Below are positions 13,858-21,060 of a DNA stretch of 21,060 bases, piece after piece. Position numbers and translations under genes: made by a program. The stretch comes from CAZWZG01 sp964638245 (GTDB lineage Bacteria; Pseudomonadota; Alphaproteobacteria; Rhodobacterales; Rhodobacteraceae), in NCBI GenBank assembly GCA_964638245.1, contig CAZWZG010000041.1, forward strand, positions 1-21,060, read 5' to 3'. Positions within the stretch are counted from its first letter, which is position 1. Each line of letters starts with the position of its first letter. Under the pieces are notes generated by a model, which made no database searches, was not told the origin of the DNA, and worked only from the letters and a program-made list of their open reading frames with translations.

Positions 13858-15474
13858 TTACTGGGTCAGCTTCAACTGGTTGATCTGGTTTGCGATGGAG
13901 GCGAAGGCGTATTTGATGTCGAGGCCTTCCACGCGGTAGAAGTGGTTCGGGGTCGAGGCGCAGTTTTCCATGACGCTGGCCGAATAATCCGTCACCTCAA
14001 AGCCCACGGCGAAGATGATGACGTCTTCGTTCTTGGCTTTGGTGCAGATCGAGTTCAGGCGGGCATCCTTGGTGGAGGCATTCACCCAATCGATCATGCT
14101 GTAATAGGTGTCGTAGTAGTCGTTTGCGTCCCAGTTCTGCGTGTAGTGCAGTTGGTAGGACAACCAACGCTGGGAATAGCGGGCAAAGACCTCGGGCCAA
14201 TCCATACGGTAGTCGTTGTCGTTGGAGCCGCCGTCAGGTTCGGTATCCCAGAAACGTCCGTCCTGGTACCAGTAGTCTTCGAACTCCCCGAGCGTGGCAT
14301 TCCAGTTCGTGCCGTACGAGACGTCACCATCATCGGGGTCGCGCCAGTAGGGCGAGGGTCCGGCTTTCACAGCGTTATCAAGCATATACTGTGTCGTGTT
14401 GATGCCGTCGGTCATGACAACGAGGAACTTCAGCGTATCGTCGCGGTCATAGGCAAATGGGCGTCCGGCGAATTCAGCATCGACATCGCCAGCAGCGATC
14501 ATGCCATTCAGTGCGCTCTGGCTGCCGGGATCAAGAAGGGCGGTGCCCCATTTTACGGCCACATCGATCGATGTGTTGCCCGACGCAAAAAACCCGTCGA
14601 TCTGGTTGTGGATGTCCGGAACGCTCTGGCTCCAGGGTTGGATCGAGAACGCAGCGTCCGTGCGGCACACGCGGTAGACCGGGTCGGGCGCCCAGTTCCA
14701 ACTGGCCCACGGGTCAAAGTGACCGGTGCGCTGCAGGGGATCCGTGCCAGACGCCGAGATAGACGTCGAATTGAAGTCTGTCGTCTCGAAATCCACGCAG
14801 GATGAGTAAGTCTGCTCCGCGGTTGCGGGCCACTGGTTCAGCAGCGTCTCACCGACCGAAACCTGGGTCGAATAGGGGACGACCGAAAGCGAAATCCGGC
14901 CGGGTTCAGCGCCGTCGAAAATCTCGGTGGCGAAGTCTTTGGCTGCGTCCTGCATGTTTTGCAGTTTAGACGCGGGCGAGCCCATCGAACCGGAGACGTC
15001 GAGGACAAGAGAGATTTCGATGTCGTTGATTGCTTCCGCCGCGGTCGATCCTGCGGGGGCCGGAAGTTCGTCCACACCAAGCAAATGCATGAACATTGTG
15101 CCCATCGGGATCGTCGCATTCGCGGTCACCGAACGACCCGTGATCACGGGATAAGAACCCGACTGGGTGACGATAACGTCGTCCTGGTCGATCGAGATGC
15201 CCACCTTTGCAAGGTAATCCTGCACCACGACCTTGGGGTTCTCTGTCTGGTCAAGGTCGGCTGCGGCAAGCACGGCACGGTCCATGGTGTTCTGCATCTT
15301 GGCGCGCACGTTTTCAAAACGCATCACGTCCACGGCGATGCCGCCGATCAGGATCATGCAAACAAACATGAACAGGGAAAACATAGTCATCGAGCCGGAG
15401 GACTCCTGACGGAATCCTTCAACGGCCCCGGCAAAATCACGGGTCGTGGAACGGAGTACTGAACGTGTCTTCAT
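13858..15474 (-). CDS. TadG-like pilus protein with von Willebrand A domain (copy A)
   Basis: A 538-residue paralog of copy B with the same plan. A basic N-terminus and SSGSMTMFSLFMF lead into a membrane span (about 28-50). The von Willebrand A domain has MIDAS residues D159, S161, S163 (DVSGS), T301 (SGNTSID) and D356 (MTDG). A long aromatic insert (about 365-470) follows, and four extracytoplasmic cysteines (226, 270, 477, 505) match copy B. The last ~53 residues are about 80% identical to copy B and end QINQLKLTQ. Copy B's calcium loop is replaced here by GTNWNATLGEFED. AGAGGGA precedes the ATG at 15474 by 8 bp; an ATG at 15483 lies too close to it. It is the first gene of an operon with tadE and the TadE-like gene, divergent from gdhA. 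Confidence 0.9.
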   Translation of the reverse strand: MKTRSVLRSTTRDFAGAVEGFRQESSGSMTMFSLFMFVCMILIGGIAVDVMRFENVRAKMQNTMDRAVLAAADLDQTENPKVVVQDYLAKVGISIDQDDVIVTQSGSYPVITGRSVTANATIPMGTMFMHLLGVDELPAPAGSTAAEAINDIEISLVLDVSGSMGSPASKLQNMQDAAKDFATEIFDGAEPGRISLSVVPYSTQVSVGETLLNQWPATAEQTYSSCVDFETTDFNSTSISASGTDPLQRTGHFDPWASWNWAPDPVYRVCRTDAAFSIQPWSQSVPDIHNQIDGFFASGNTSIDVAVKWGTALLDPGSQSALNGMIAAGDVDAEFAGRPFAYDRDDTLKFLVVMTDGINTTQYMLDNAVKAGPSPYWRDPDDGDVSYGTNWNATLGEFEDYWYQDGRFWDTEPDGGSNDNDYRMDWPEVFARYSQRWLSYQLHYTQNWDANDYYDTYYSMIDWVNASTKDARLNSICTKAKNEDVIIFAVGFEVTDYSASVMENCASTPNHFYRVEGLDIKYAFASIANQINQLKLTQ

Positions 15475-15483
15475 GGTCGACAT

Positions 15484-15767
15484 CCCTCTCTAATTCGCGT
15501 TGGCAGACGCGGCGCGCACCCACATGCGCGAGGGCAATTAACCTCTCTCTCATGGCGAAATTGGGGCAAAACTCCAGAAAACAGGGTGAATCTTGCGTTA
15601 AGGATGGTCGATCCTCAGATCCGCCGCGGATTGTGCGACCCGCGGAAACGTAGATCGCGTTAAAGTTGTGGATCGTGATGCGCTTTAGAGGTTGGCTAAT
15701 TTTTCAACTGACGTAGCGTACAGAAAAACAAGAACGCAGAACGCGATTCGAAAAATGGAGGGATCCC
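15484..15767. promoter_or_regulatory. Divergent promoter region tadG-A / gdhA
   Basis: About 280 bp with no credible gene lie between two divergent starts. A/T-rich stretches occur around 15698-15745, nearest gdhA. No -35/-10 pair is strong enough to call. Single TTAA words occur at several places but never as the TTAA-N7-TTAA pair expected of a CtrA site. Confidence 0.4.
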
Positions 15768-17207
15768 ATGAATATGGCTGCACGGGCGAATGAGCCCAGT
15801 TTCCGGGAAAGCGTGGATTTGATGTTCAACCGCGCGGTCAGTCTGATGGACCTTCCGCCGGGGTTGGAAAACAAGATCCGGGTTTGCAACGCGACTTACA
15901 CCGTGCGCTTCGGGGTCCGCCTTCGTGGCGCTATCCATACGTTCACCGGATATCGCTCGGTCCATTCCGAGCATATGGAGCCTGTGAAGGGCGGTATTCG
16001 CTACGCCATGAGCGTCAATCAGGACGAGGTTGAGGCGCTGGCGGCACTGATGACGTATAAGTGCGCATTGGTTGAGACACCGTTTGGCGGATCCAAAGGC
16101 GGGCTTTGCATTGATCCGCGCGAGTGGGAAGAGCACGAGCTGGAACAGGTGACGCGGCGCTTTGCCTATGAGTTGGCCAAGCGCGACCTCATCGATCCGT
16201 CCCAGAACGTGCCTGCGCCAGACATGGGCACGGGCGAGCGTGAGATGGCGTGGATCGCTGACCAGTACCGGCGCATGAACACGTCAGACATCAACGCCAA
16301 CGCCTGTGTGACGGGCAAACCGCCCCATGCGGGCGGCATTCAGGGCCGTGTCGAGGCGACGGGGCGGGGCGTGCAATACGCGCTGCAAGAGTTCTTCCGC
16401 CATCCCGAAGACATCGCGAAGGCCGGACTGTCGGGCAAGCTTGATGGCAAACGGGTTGTCGTGCAGGGGCTTGGCAACGTTGGGTATCACGCAGCCAAGT
16501 TCCTGAGCGAAGAAGACGGCTCGATCATCACGGGGATCATCGAACGCGATGGCGCGCTGGTGTCCGATGACGGGCTGAACGTCGAGCAGGTGCGCGACTG
16601 GATTGCGCGGCATGGTGGCGTGAAAGGTTATGCCGATGCCACTTATGTCGAAGACGGCGCGAAGGTTCTGGAGAAAGAGTGCGACATCCTGATCCCGGCA
16701 GCGCTGGAGGGGGTCATCAACCTGTCCAATGCAGAGAGCATTCAGGCGCCGCTCATCATCGAAGCCGCGAACGGACCGGTCACGGCCGGCGCCGATGAGG
16801 TTCTGCGCAAGAAGGGATGTGTGATTATTCCGGATATGTACGCCAACGCGGGCGGCGTGACGGTGTCCTACTTCGAATGGGTCAAGAACCTGAGCCATAT
16901 CCGCTTTGGCCGGATGCAGCGCCGCCAGGAAGAATCCCGCCACGAACTGCTGATCAACGAGCTGGAGCGTTTGTCCAAGGATAAGGAGTTGGGCTGGACG
17001 CTGTCGCCAAACTTCAAGGAAAAATACCTTCGGGGCGCGGGGGAGTTGGAACTGGTCCGCTCCGGCCTCGATGACACGATGCGCGCGGCCTACCAGGCGA
17101 TGAGCGAGGTCTGGCACGAGCGCGACGATGTGAGCGATCTGCGGGTTGCGGCCTATCTGGTGTCGATTGGGCGGGTCGCGTCGAGCTACGCCGCCAAGGG
17201 GCTGTGA
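15768..17207 (+). CDS. gdhA: Glutamate dehydrogenase (Glu/Leu/Phe/Val dehydrogenase family)
   Basis: It interconverts glutamate and 2-oxoglutarate plus ammonium, in the cytoplasm. The 479-residue protein has the substrate-binding PVKGGIRYAMSV (72-83), the catalytic signature TPFGGSKGGLCIDP (104-117) with Lys110, PAPDMGTGEREMAW (149-162) with the catalytic Asp152, and the dinucleotide-binding motif VQGLGNVGYHAAK (232-244). Acidic residues after the second Rossmann strand (GIIERDG) favour NAD over NADP, but this is inference. Length and the C-terminal helices fit the hexameric family members of 410-480 residues. GGAGGG lies 7 bp before the ATG at 15768. It is followed by a strong hairpin, so it is probably monocistronic. 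Confidence 0.95.
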   Translation: MNMAARANEPSFRESVDLMFNRAVSLMDLPPGLENKIRVCNATYTVRFGVRLRGAIHTFTGYRSVHSEHMEPVKGGIRYAMSVNQDEVEALAALMTYKCALVETPFGGSKGGLCIDPREWEEHELEQVTRRFAYELAKRDLIDPSQNVPAPDMGTGEREMAWIADQYRRMNTSDINANACVTGKPPHAGGIQGRVEATGRGVQYALQEFFRHPEDIAKAGLSGKLDGKRVVVQGLGNVGYHAAKFLSEEDGSIITGIIERDGALVSDDGLNVEQVRDWIARHGGVKGYADATYVEDGAKVLEKECDILIPAALEGVINLSNAESIQAPLIIEAANGPVTAGADEVLRKKGCVIIPDMYANAGGVTVSYFEWVKNLSHIRFGRMQRRQEESRHELLINELERLSKDKELGWTLSPNFKEKYLRGAGELELVRSGLDDTMRAAYQAMSEVWHERDDVSDLRVAAYLVSIGRVASSYAAKGL

Positions 17208-17227
17208 TCGACGACTGAAGCGGGGAG

Positions 17228-17260
17228 CGGATCGCGGGGGCATCGAGCCCCCGCGATCCG
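17228..17260 (+). terminator. Strong hairpin after gdhA
   Basis: CGGATCGCGGGGGC (17228-17241) pairs perfectly over 14 bp with GCCCCCGCGATCCG (17247-17260), loop ATCGA. A second smaller stem, GGGGC/GCCCC (17272-17286), follows. There is no T-run, but stem strength and position 20 bp after the gdhA stop suggest termination or 3'-end protection. Confidence 0.7.
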
Positions 17261-17341
17261 CCGCCTTGGGCGGGGCTCGACGCCCCACCAAAGGCGCACC
17301 TCCGTCTGGACACTCCGCACGTACGCGCGGATACTCAACCA

Positions 17342-19276
17342 ATGAGTCTGCCTCCCGGATTTCTCGATGAATTGCGGTCCCGTTCGTCCATGGCGCAAGT
17401 CGCCGGGCGCAAGGTTCTGTGGGACGCTCGCAAGTCCAATCAGGGCAAGGGCGACATGTGGGCGCCGTGCCCGTTTCACCAGGAAAAGACCGCCAGCTTT
17501 CACGTCGATGATCGCAAGGGGTTTTACTACTGCTTTGGCTGCCACGCCAAAGGCGATGTGATCTCGTTCGTGCGCGAGACCGAGAATGTCGGTTTCATGG
17601 AAGCGATTGAAATTCTTGCACGCGAGGCGGGAATGACCATGCCGGCGCGCGATCCCAAGGCCCAGGAAAAAGCTGACCGCCGCACCGTGCTGACGGAAGC
17701 AATGGAAGCCGCGCTGCGCCATTACAAGATGCAGTTGCGCACCGCTGCGGCGGGGCCTGCGCGCGACTATCTTGCGCGCCGCGGGCTTGATGAGGCGGCG
17801 CAGGAGCGCTGGGAAATCGCCTATGCGCCCGACCAGCGCCGAGGGTTATTTGATGCGCTGACCAGCGGGGGCACGGACGCGGATGCGCTGATCGATGCCG
17901 GTCTTTGTGCCAAACCAGACGATGGTGGCGCGCCTTACGACCGGTTTCGGGGGCGTATTCTGTTCCCGATCCGCGATGGGCGGGGCAAACTGATCGCGTT
18001 TGGCGGACGCTCGCTGGATCCCGAAGCGCGGGCCAAGTACCTGAACTCGCCCGAGACCGATCTCTTCGACAAGGGACGCAGCCTCTATAATCATGCGCCC
18101 GCGCGAGAGGCGGTAGGCAAAAGTCAGCCGTTGATCGTGGCTGAAGGGTATATGGACGTGATTGCGCTGGCCGAGGCGGGCTTTACGGGTGCGGTGGCTC
18201 CGCTTGGCACCGCGATCACGGAAAACCAGATTGACCTGTTATGGCGGATCGCGCCCGAGCCGATCATTGCCCTGGACGGGGACAAGGCGGGCCTGCGCGC
18301 TGCGATGCGTCTGATCGATATTGTCCTTCCCAAGCTTGAAGCCGGACGCACGCTTCGGTTTGCAATCATGCCAGAGGGGCAGGACCCCGATGATCTGATC
18401 AAGGCCGGTGGCGCGGGGGCGATGCAGGCGCGACTCGACGAAGCGCTGCCGCTGGTGTCGCTCCTTTGGCAACGCGAAACCGAAGGCCAGGTTTTTGATT
18501 CGCCCGAACGCAAGGCGGCGCTTGATTCGCGGCTTCGAAAAGCGCTTGCAGTCATCCCCGACCCAAGTGTGCGCCGCCACTATGGCGACGAGATCAACCA
18601 GCTTCGGCAGGCGCTGTTTCGGCCCCAGCGTGCGACCGGGCCAAGGCGTGGCATGCCGCGCGTTCCGGTGGGCGCGACACAAGGCACGAAGAATTCGCCT
18701 CTGGTGGCGGGCGCGGCGGGGTTTGGTGATGCGCTTCGCGAGCGAGTCATCCTCGCGACCCTCGTGCATCACCCCAAGTTCATCGAGGTCTTTGAGGACG
18801 CGCTTGAGAGAATGGAGCCGATGACGCCCGAGACCGGCGCGATCCTCAATATTCTCTTAACCATCGCGCCGGACGATATAGGTTCTGTTAACGAAAAAAT
18901 TGGCGCCGAACGCCTTGAATTACTGATGTCTCAGCGCCATGTCCGGATAGCGCCAAGCGTACAAAAGACGGCCGAAGAAGACCTCGTGCGTCTGTGCCTG
19001 GCGGAAGAATTCGCGATCCTTGCGGCCCGTCGTGGCGCAGAACGCGAAATCGCCGATGCGATGGCCGATGCGCCAGCGGCAGAAGACGAAGGCCTGACCT
19101 GGCGGGTGAAGCAGGCGGCCGAAGCGCTCCACGGGCCCAGACGGGGCGAGGAGACGGATGAAGCGGAGTTCGACATCGCGGACAATGGGGTCCGGCTGAA
19201 CCGGGATGAGCGCGCCGCGTCGCGTGCGATTTTCGACGCAATCGACTTTGAAAAGACCAAGGGGCGTGGCCGTTAG
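17342..19276 (+). CDS. dnaG: DNA primase
   Basis: It makes RNA primers for the lagging strand at the replication fork, together with the replicative helicase DnaB. The 644-residue protein has an N-terminal CHC2 zinc domain (CPFH at 43-46, CFGC at 64-67), an RNA polymerase core with the basic NSPETDLFDKG region (235-244), a TOPRIM fold with AEGYMD (E268) and ALDGDKAG (D312, D314), and a C-terminal helical helicase-binding region (about 455-644). Length is normal for the family. The ATG at 17342 begins the conserved N-terminal helix; no good ribosome binding site is visible. It is followed 127 bp later by rpoD, without the rpsU gene seen in the enterobacterial operon. Confidence 0.97.
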   Translation: MSLPPGFLDELRSRSSMAQVAGRKVLWDARKSNQGKGDMWAPCPFHQEKTASFHVDDRKGFYYCFGCHAKGDVISFVRETENVGFMEAIEILAREAGMTMPARDPKAQEKADRRTVLTEAMEAALRHYKMQLRTAAAGPARDYLARRGLDEAAQERWEIAYAPDQRRGLFDALTSGGTDADALIDAGLCAKPDDGGAPYDRFRGRILFPIRDGRGKLIAFGGRSLDPEARAKYLNSPETDLFDKGRSLYNHAPAREAVGKSQPLIVAEGYMDVIALAEAGFTGAVAPLGTAITENQIDLLWRIAPEPIIALDGDKAGLRAAMRLIDIVLPKLEAGRTLRFAIMPEGQDPDDLIKAGGAGAMQARLDEALPLVSLLWQRETEGQVFDSPERKAALDSRLRKALAVIPDPSVRRHYGDEINQLRQALFRPQRATGPRRGMPRVPVGATQGTKNSPLVAGAAGFGDALRERVILATLVHHPKFIEVFEDALERMEPMTPETGAILNILLTIAPDDIGSVNEKIGAERLELLMSQRHVRIAPSVQKTAEEDLVRLCLAEEFAILAARRGAEREIADAMADAPAAEDEGLTWRVKQAAEALHGPRRGEETDEAEFDIADNGVRLNRDERAASRAIFDAIDFEKTKGRGR

Positions 19277-19314
19277 GTCGCCCGTGAAATGGAATGTTTA
19301 CCAGCGTGCCTTGC

Positions 19315-19365
19315 GATTCCCGCAGACGCGCTAGATGATTCGATCAGCGCCGAATCATGCGAATC
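19315..19365. promoter_or_regulatory. Cluster of four GANTC sites upstream of rpoD
   Basis: GATTC occurs at 19315-19319 and 19337-19341, and GAATC at 19352-19356 and 19361-19365. The middle two form a perfect palindrome, TGATTCG (19336-19342) / CGAATCA (19351-19357). GANTC is the target of the cell-cycle methyltransferase CcrM in alphaproteobacteria, so the cluster may couple rpoD transcription to methylation state. This is inference from the motif. Confidence 0.45.
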
Positions 19366-19403
19366 AACGCGGATCCGCTGGGGAACTGGGGTTAGGAGTA
19401 GCC

Positions 19404-21060
19404 ATGGCTGCGAAAGATACAGACGACCGGAAGCAGGACGATCAGGACGGCGACGTGATGCTCGACATGAGCCAGGCGGCCGTCAAAAAGATGATCGCCG
19501 ATGCGCGCGAGCGCGGCTACATCACCTACGATCAGCTGAACACGGTGCTGCCGCCCGAGCAGGTGTCCTCGGAACAAATCGAAGACGTGATGTCGATGCT
19601 TTCCGAAATGGGCATCAACATCATCGAGGACGATGAGGTTGAAGAAGAGGAAGGCAAAGGCTCGACCGAGGTCGTGCAGGCGTCCACGTCCCGCGAAGTT
19701 GCGGTTTCTTCTTCGGATCAGGAAAAGCTCGACCGTACAGACGATCCGGTGCGGATGTATCTGCGTGAGATGGGCTCGGTGGAACTCTTGTCGCGCGAAG
19801 GCGAAATTGCGATCGCCAAGCGGATCGAAGCCGGTCGGAATACGATGATTGCAGGGCTCTGCGAGAGCCCTCTCACGTTCCAGGCCATCACGATCTGGCG
19901 CGACGAACTTTTGAACGAAGACATTCTTCTGCGTGATGTGATCGACCTTGAGACCACGTTCGGCAATCAGCTGGGCGAGGACGGGGAAGAAACCAACGAG
20001 CCGGTTGTCGGTGCCGCCGGTGCGCCCGCAGAAGGGGCCAAGAAGGAAGAGACGCAGGAACTGGATGCCGATGGCAATCCGATCCAGTCTGACGACGACG
20101 ATGACGAAGACGATCAGGCCAACCTGTCGCTTGCGGCGATGGAAATGGCGCTGAAACCCCAGGTTCTCGAGACCCTCGACCAGATCGCGTCGGATTATTC
20201 CAAACTGTCTGACATGCAGGACATGCGGATGTCGGCCACGCTGAACGAGGACGACAGTTTCTCGGCCAAGGCGGAAGGCAAATATCAGTCGTTGCGGTCC
20301 GAGATCGTGGAATTGGTCAATGGCCTGCACCTGCACAACAATCGTATCGAAGCGCTGATCGACCAGCTTTACGGGATCAACCGACGGATCATGTCGATTG
20401 ACTCGTCCCTGGTGAAGCGGATCAACCGGCGCGAGTTCGTCGATGAATATCGCGGGGCCGAGCTGGATCCGAACTGGCTTGAGCGGATGGGCGAAAAGTC
20501 CGGACGCGGCTGGCAGGCGTTCTGCGAGCGGTTCACACCCAAGATCGAAGAGCATCGTGCCGAGATGGCACAGGTGGGCCAGTATGTCGGCGTCGATATC
20601 TCCGAATTCCGCCGCATCGTGCAGCAGGTCCAGAAGGGCGAAAAAGAGGCGCGTCAGGCCAAGAAGGAAATGGTCGAGGCGAACCTGCGCCTGGTGATCT
20701 CGATCGCCAAGAAATACACGAACCGCGGCCTGCAATTCCTTGATCTTATTCAGGAAGGTAACATCGGCCTGATGAAGGCGGTCGACAAGTTCGAATACCG
20801 CCGGGGCTATAAATTCTCGACCTACGCGACGTGGTGGATCCGTCAGGCGATCACGCGCTCAATCGCTGACCAGGCCCGCACGATCCGTATTCCGGTTCAC
20901 ATGATCGAAACGATCAACAAGCTGAACCGCATCTCTCGCCAGATGCTGCAGGAGATGGGTCGCGAGCCGCTGCCGGACGAACTGGCCGAGCGCATGGAAA
21001 TGCCGGAAGACAAGGTTCGCAAGGTGCTGAAGATCGCCAAGGAGCCGATCTCGATGGAAA
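19404..21060 (+). CDS. rpoD: RNA polymerase sigma-70 factor RpoD (3' end outside window)
   Basis: The primary sigma factor, directing RNA polymerase to housekeeping promoters. The first 552 codons are present: region 1.1 (about 20-80), region 1.2 (114-145, with DPVRMYLREMG), a long non-conserved region with a very acidic insert (about 191-240, containing SDDDDDEDD), regions 2.1-2.4 (about 425-495, with LRLVISIAKKYTNRGLQFL and GYKFSTYATWWIRQAITR, the promoter-melting and -10-reading helices) and the start of region 3. Roughly 110 C-terminal residues, including region 4, are missing only because the window ends. The ATG at 19404 has AGGAG at 19394-19398. It probably has its own promoter near the GANTC cluster, and possibly read-through from dnaG. 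Confidence 0.98.
   Translation, partial: MAAKDTDDRKQDDQDGDVMLDMSQAAVKKMIADARERGYITYDQLNTVLPPEQVSSEQIEDVMSMLSEMGINIIEDDEVEEEEGKGSTEVVQASTSREVAVSSSDQEKLDRTDDPVRMYLREMGSVELLSREGEIAIAKRIEAGRNTMIAGLCESPLTFQAITIWRDELLNEDILLRDVIDLETTFGNQLGEDGEETNEPVVGAAGAPAEGAKKEETQELDADGNPIQSDDDDDEDDQANLSLAAMEMALKPQVLETLDQIASDYSKLSDMQDMRMSATLNEDDSFSAKAEGKYQSLRSEIVELVNGLHLHNNRIEALIDQLYGINRRIMSIDSSLVKRINRREFVDEYRGAELDPNWLERMGEKSGRGWQAFCERFTPKIEEHRAEMAQVGQYVGVDISEFRRIVQQVQKGEKEARQAKKEMVEANLRLVISIAKKYTNRGLQFLDLIQEGNIGLMKAVDKFEYRRGYKFSTYATWWIRQAITRSIADQARTIRIPVHMIETINKLNRISRQMLQEMGREPLPDELAERMEMPEDKVRKVLKIAKEPISME

Noticed and set aside
13753..14805. 350-codon plus-strand frame opposite TadG-like copy A and tadE
   Set aside because: Antisense shadow spanning two real genes; Val/Gly/His-rich without any recognisable domain.
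12319..15767. CtrA binding sites upstream of the Tad-like genes
   Set aside because: Only single TTAA words or TTAA-N7-TTTT were seen, never the paired TTAA-N7-TTAA motif.
16284..17342. 352-codon minus-strand frame opposite gdhA
   Set aside because: Antisense shadow of a highly conserved enzyme gene with high G+C.
19392..20735. 447-codon minus-strand frame opposite rpoD
   Set aside because: Antisense shadow; the plus strand encodes unmistakable sigma-70 regions.

Overview
The window looks like chromosomal DNA of an alphaproteobacterium, most likely a Rhodobacteraceae (Roseobacter-group) species. Supporting signs are high G+C with G/C-ending codons in the housekeeping genes, a primase gene followed directly by an alphaproteobacterial-type rpoD with a long acidic insert, Tad pilus TadE/TadG-like genes, a YchJ-family SEC-C protein, and GANTC clusters of the kind methylated by CcrM. 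The assignment rests on recognising protein families by eye, not on a database search.

Layout. Positions 2-415 are the 3' end of CTP synthase (pyrG). A lower-G+C stretch follows: an orphan one-membrane-span protein (539-1204) and then a 670-bp gap. That gap holds a 67-bp inverted-repeat element abutting and slightly overlapping three head-to-tail 131-bp repeats (1456-1848) full of hairpins. A minus-strand six-span membrane protein (1875-2576) faces the repeats. Next come a YchJ-like protein (2781-3152) and a large chemoreceptor with a nitrate/nitrite-type sensing domain and a C-terminal CheR-type pentapeptide (3349-5823). Homoserine dehydrogenase (6007-7296, minus) and a small lipoprotein-like protein (7371-7640, minus) lie divergent from a TetR regulator (7720-8298). 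Downstream of tetR is a membrane protein with a degenerate cyclic-nucleotide-binding domain (8364-9065), which meets a pirin gene (9129-10040, minus) across a strong shared terminator hairpin. Pirin is divergent from a small two-span membrane protein (10181-10657), with a palindrome in the shared promoter region.

From 10723 to 15474 on the minus strand lies a Tad-pilus minor-subunit cassette. In transcription order it is a von Willebrand TadG-like protein (A), a TadE, a second TadE-like protein, a rho-independent terminator, and a second von Willebrand TadG-like protein (B). The two large proteins are paralogs with intact MIDAS residues and nearly identical C-termini. Only B carries an EF-hand/dockerin-like calcium loop. 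The rest of the Tad machinery (ATPases, secretin, prepilin peptidase, major pilin) is not in the window, so the cassette must work with genes elsewhere.

Divergent from it is a glutamate dehydrogenase gene (15768-17207) closed by a 14-bp-stem hairpin, then dnaG primase (17342-19276) and the 5' part of rpoD (19404 to the window end). The dnaG-rpoD gap holds four GANTC sites within 51 bp, two of them in a palindrome.

The best candidates for something undescribed are the 131-bp structured tandem repeat, the paired MIDAS pilin cassette with one calcium-loop copy, the membrane protein with a cyclic-nucleotide domain that has lost its key arginine, and the GANTC cluster before rpoD.
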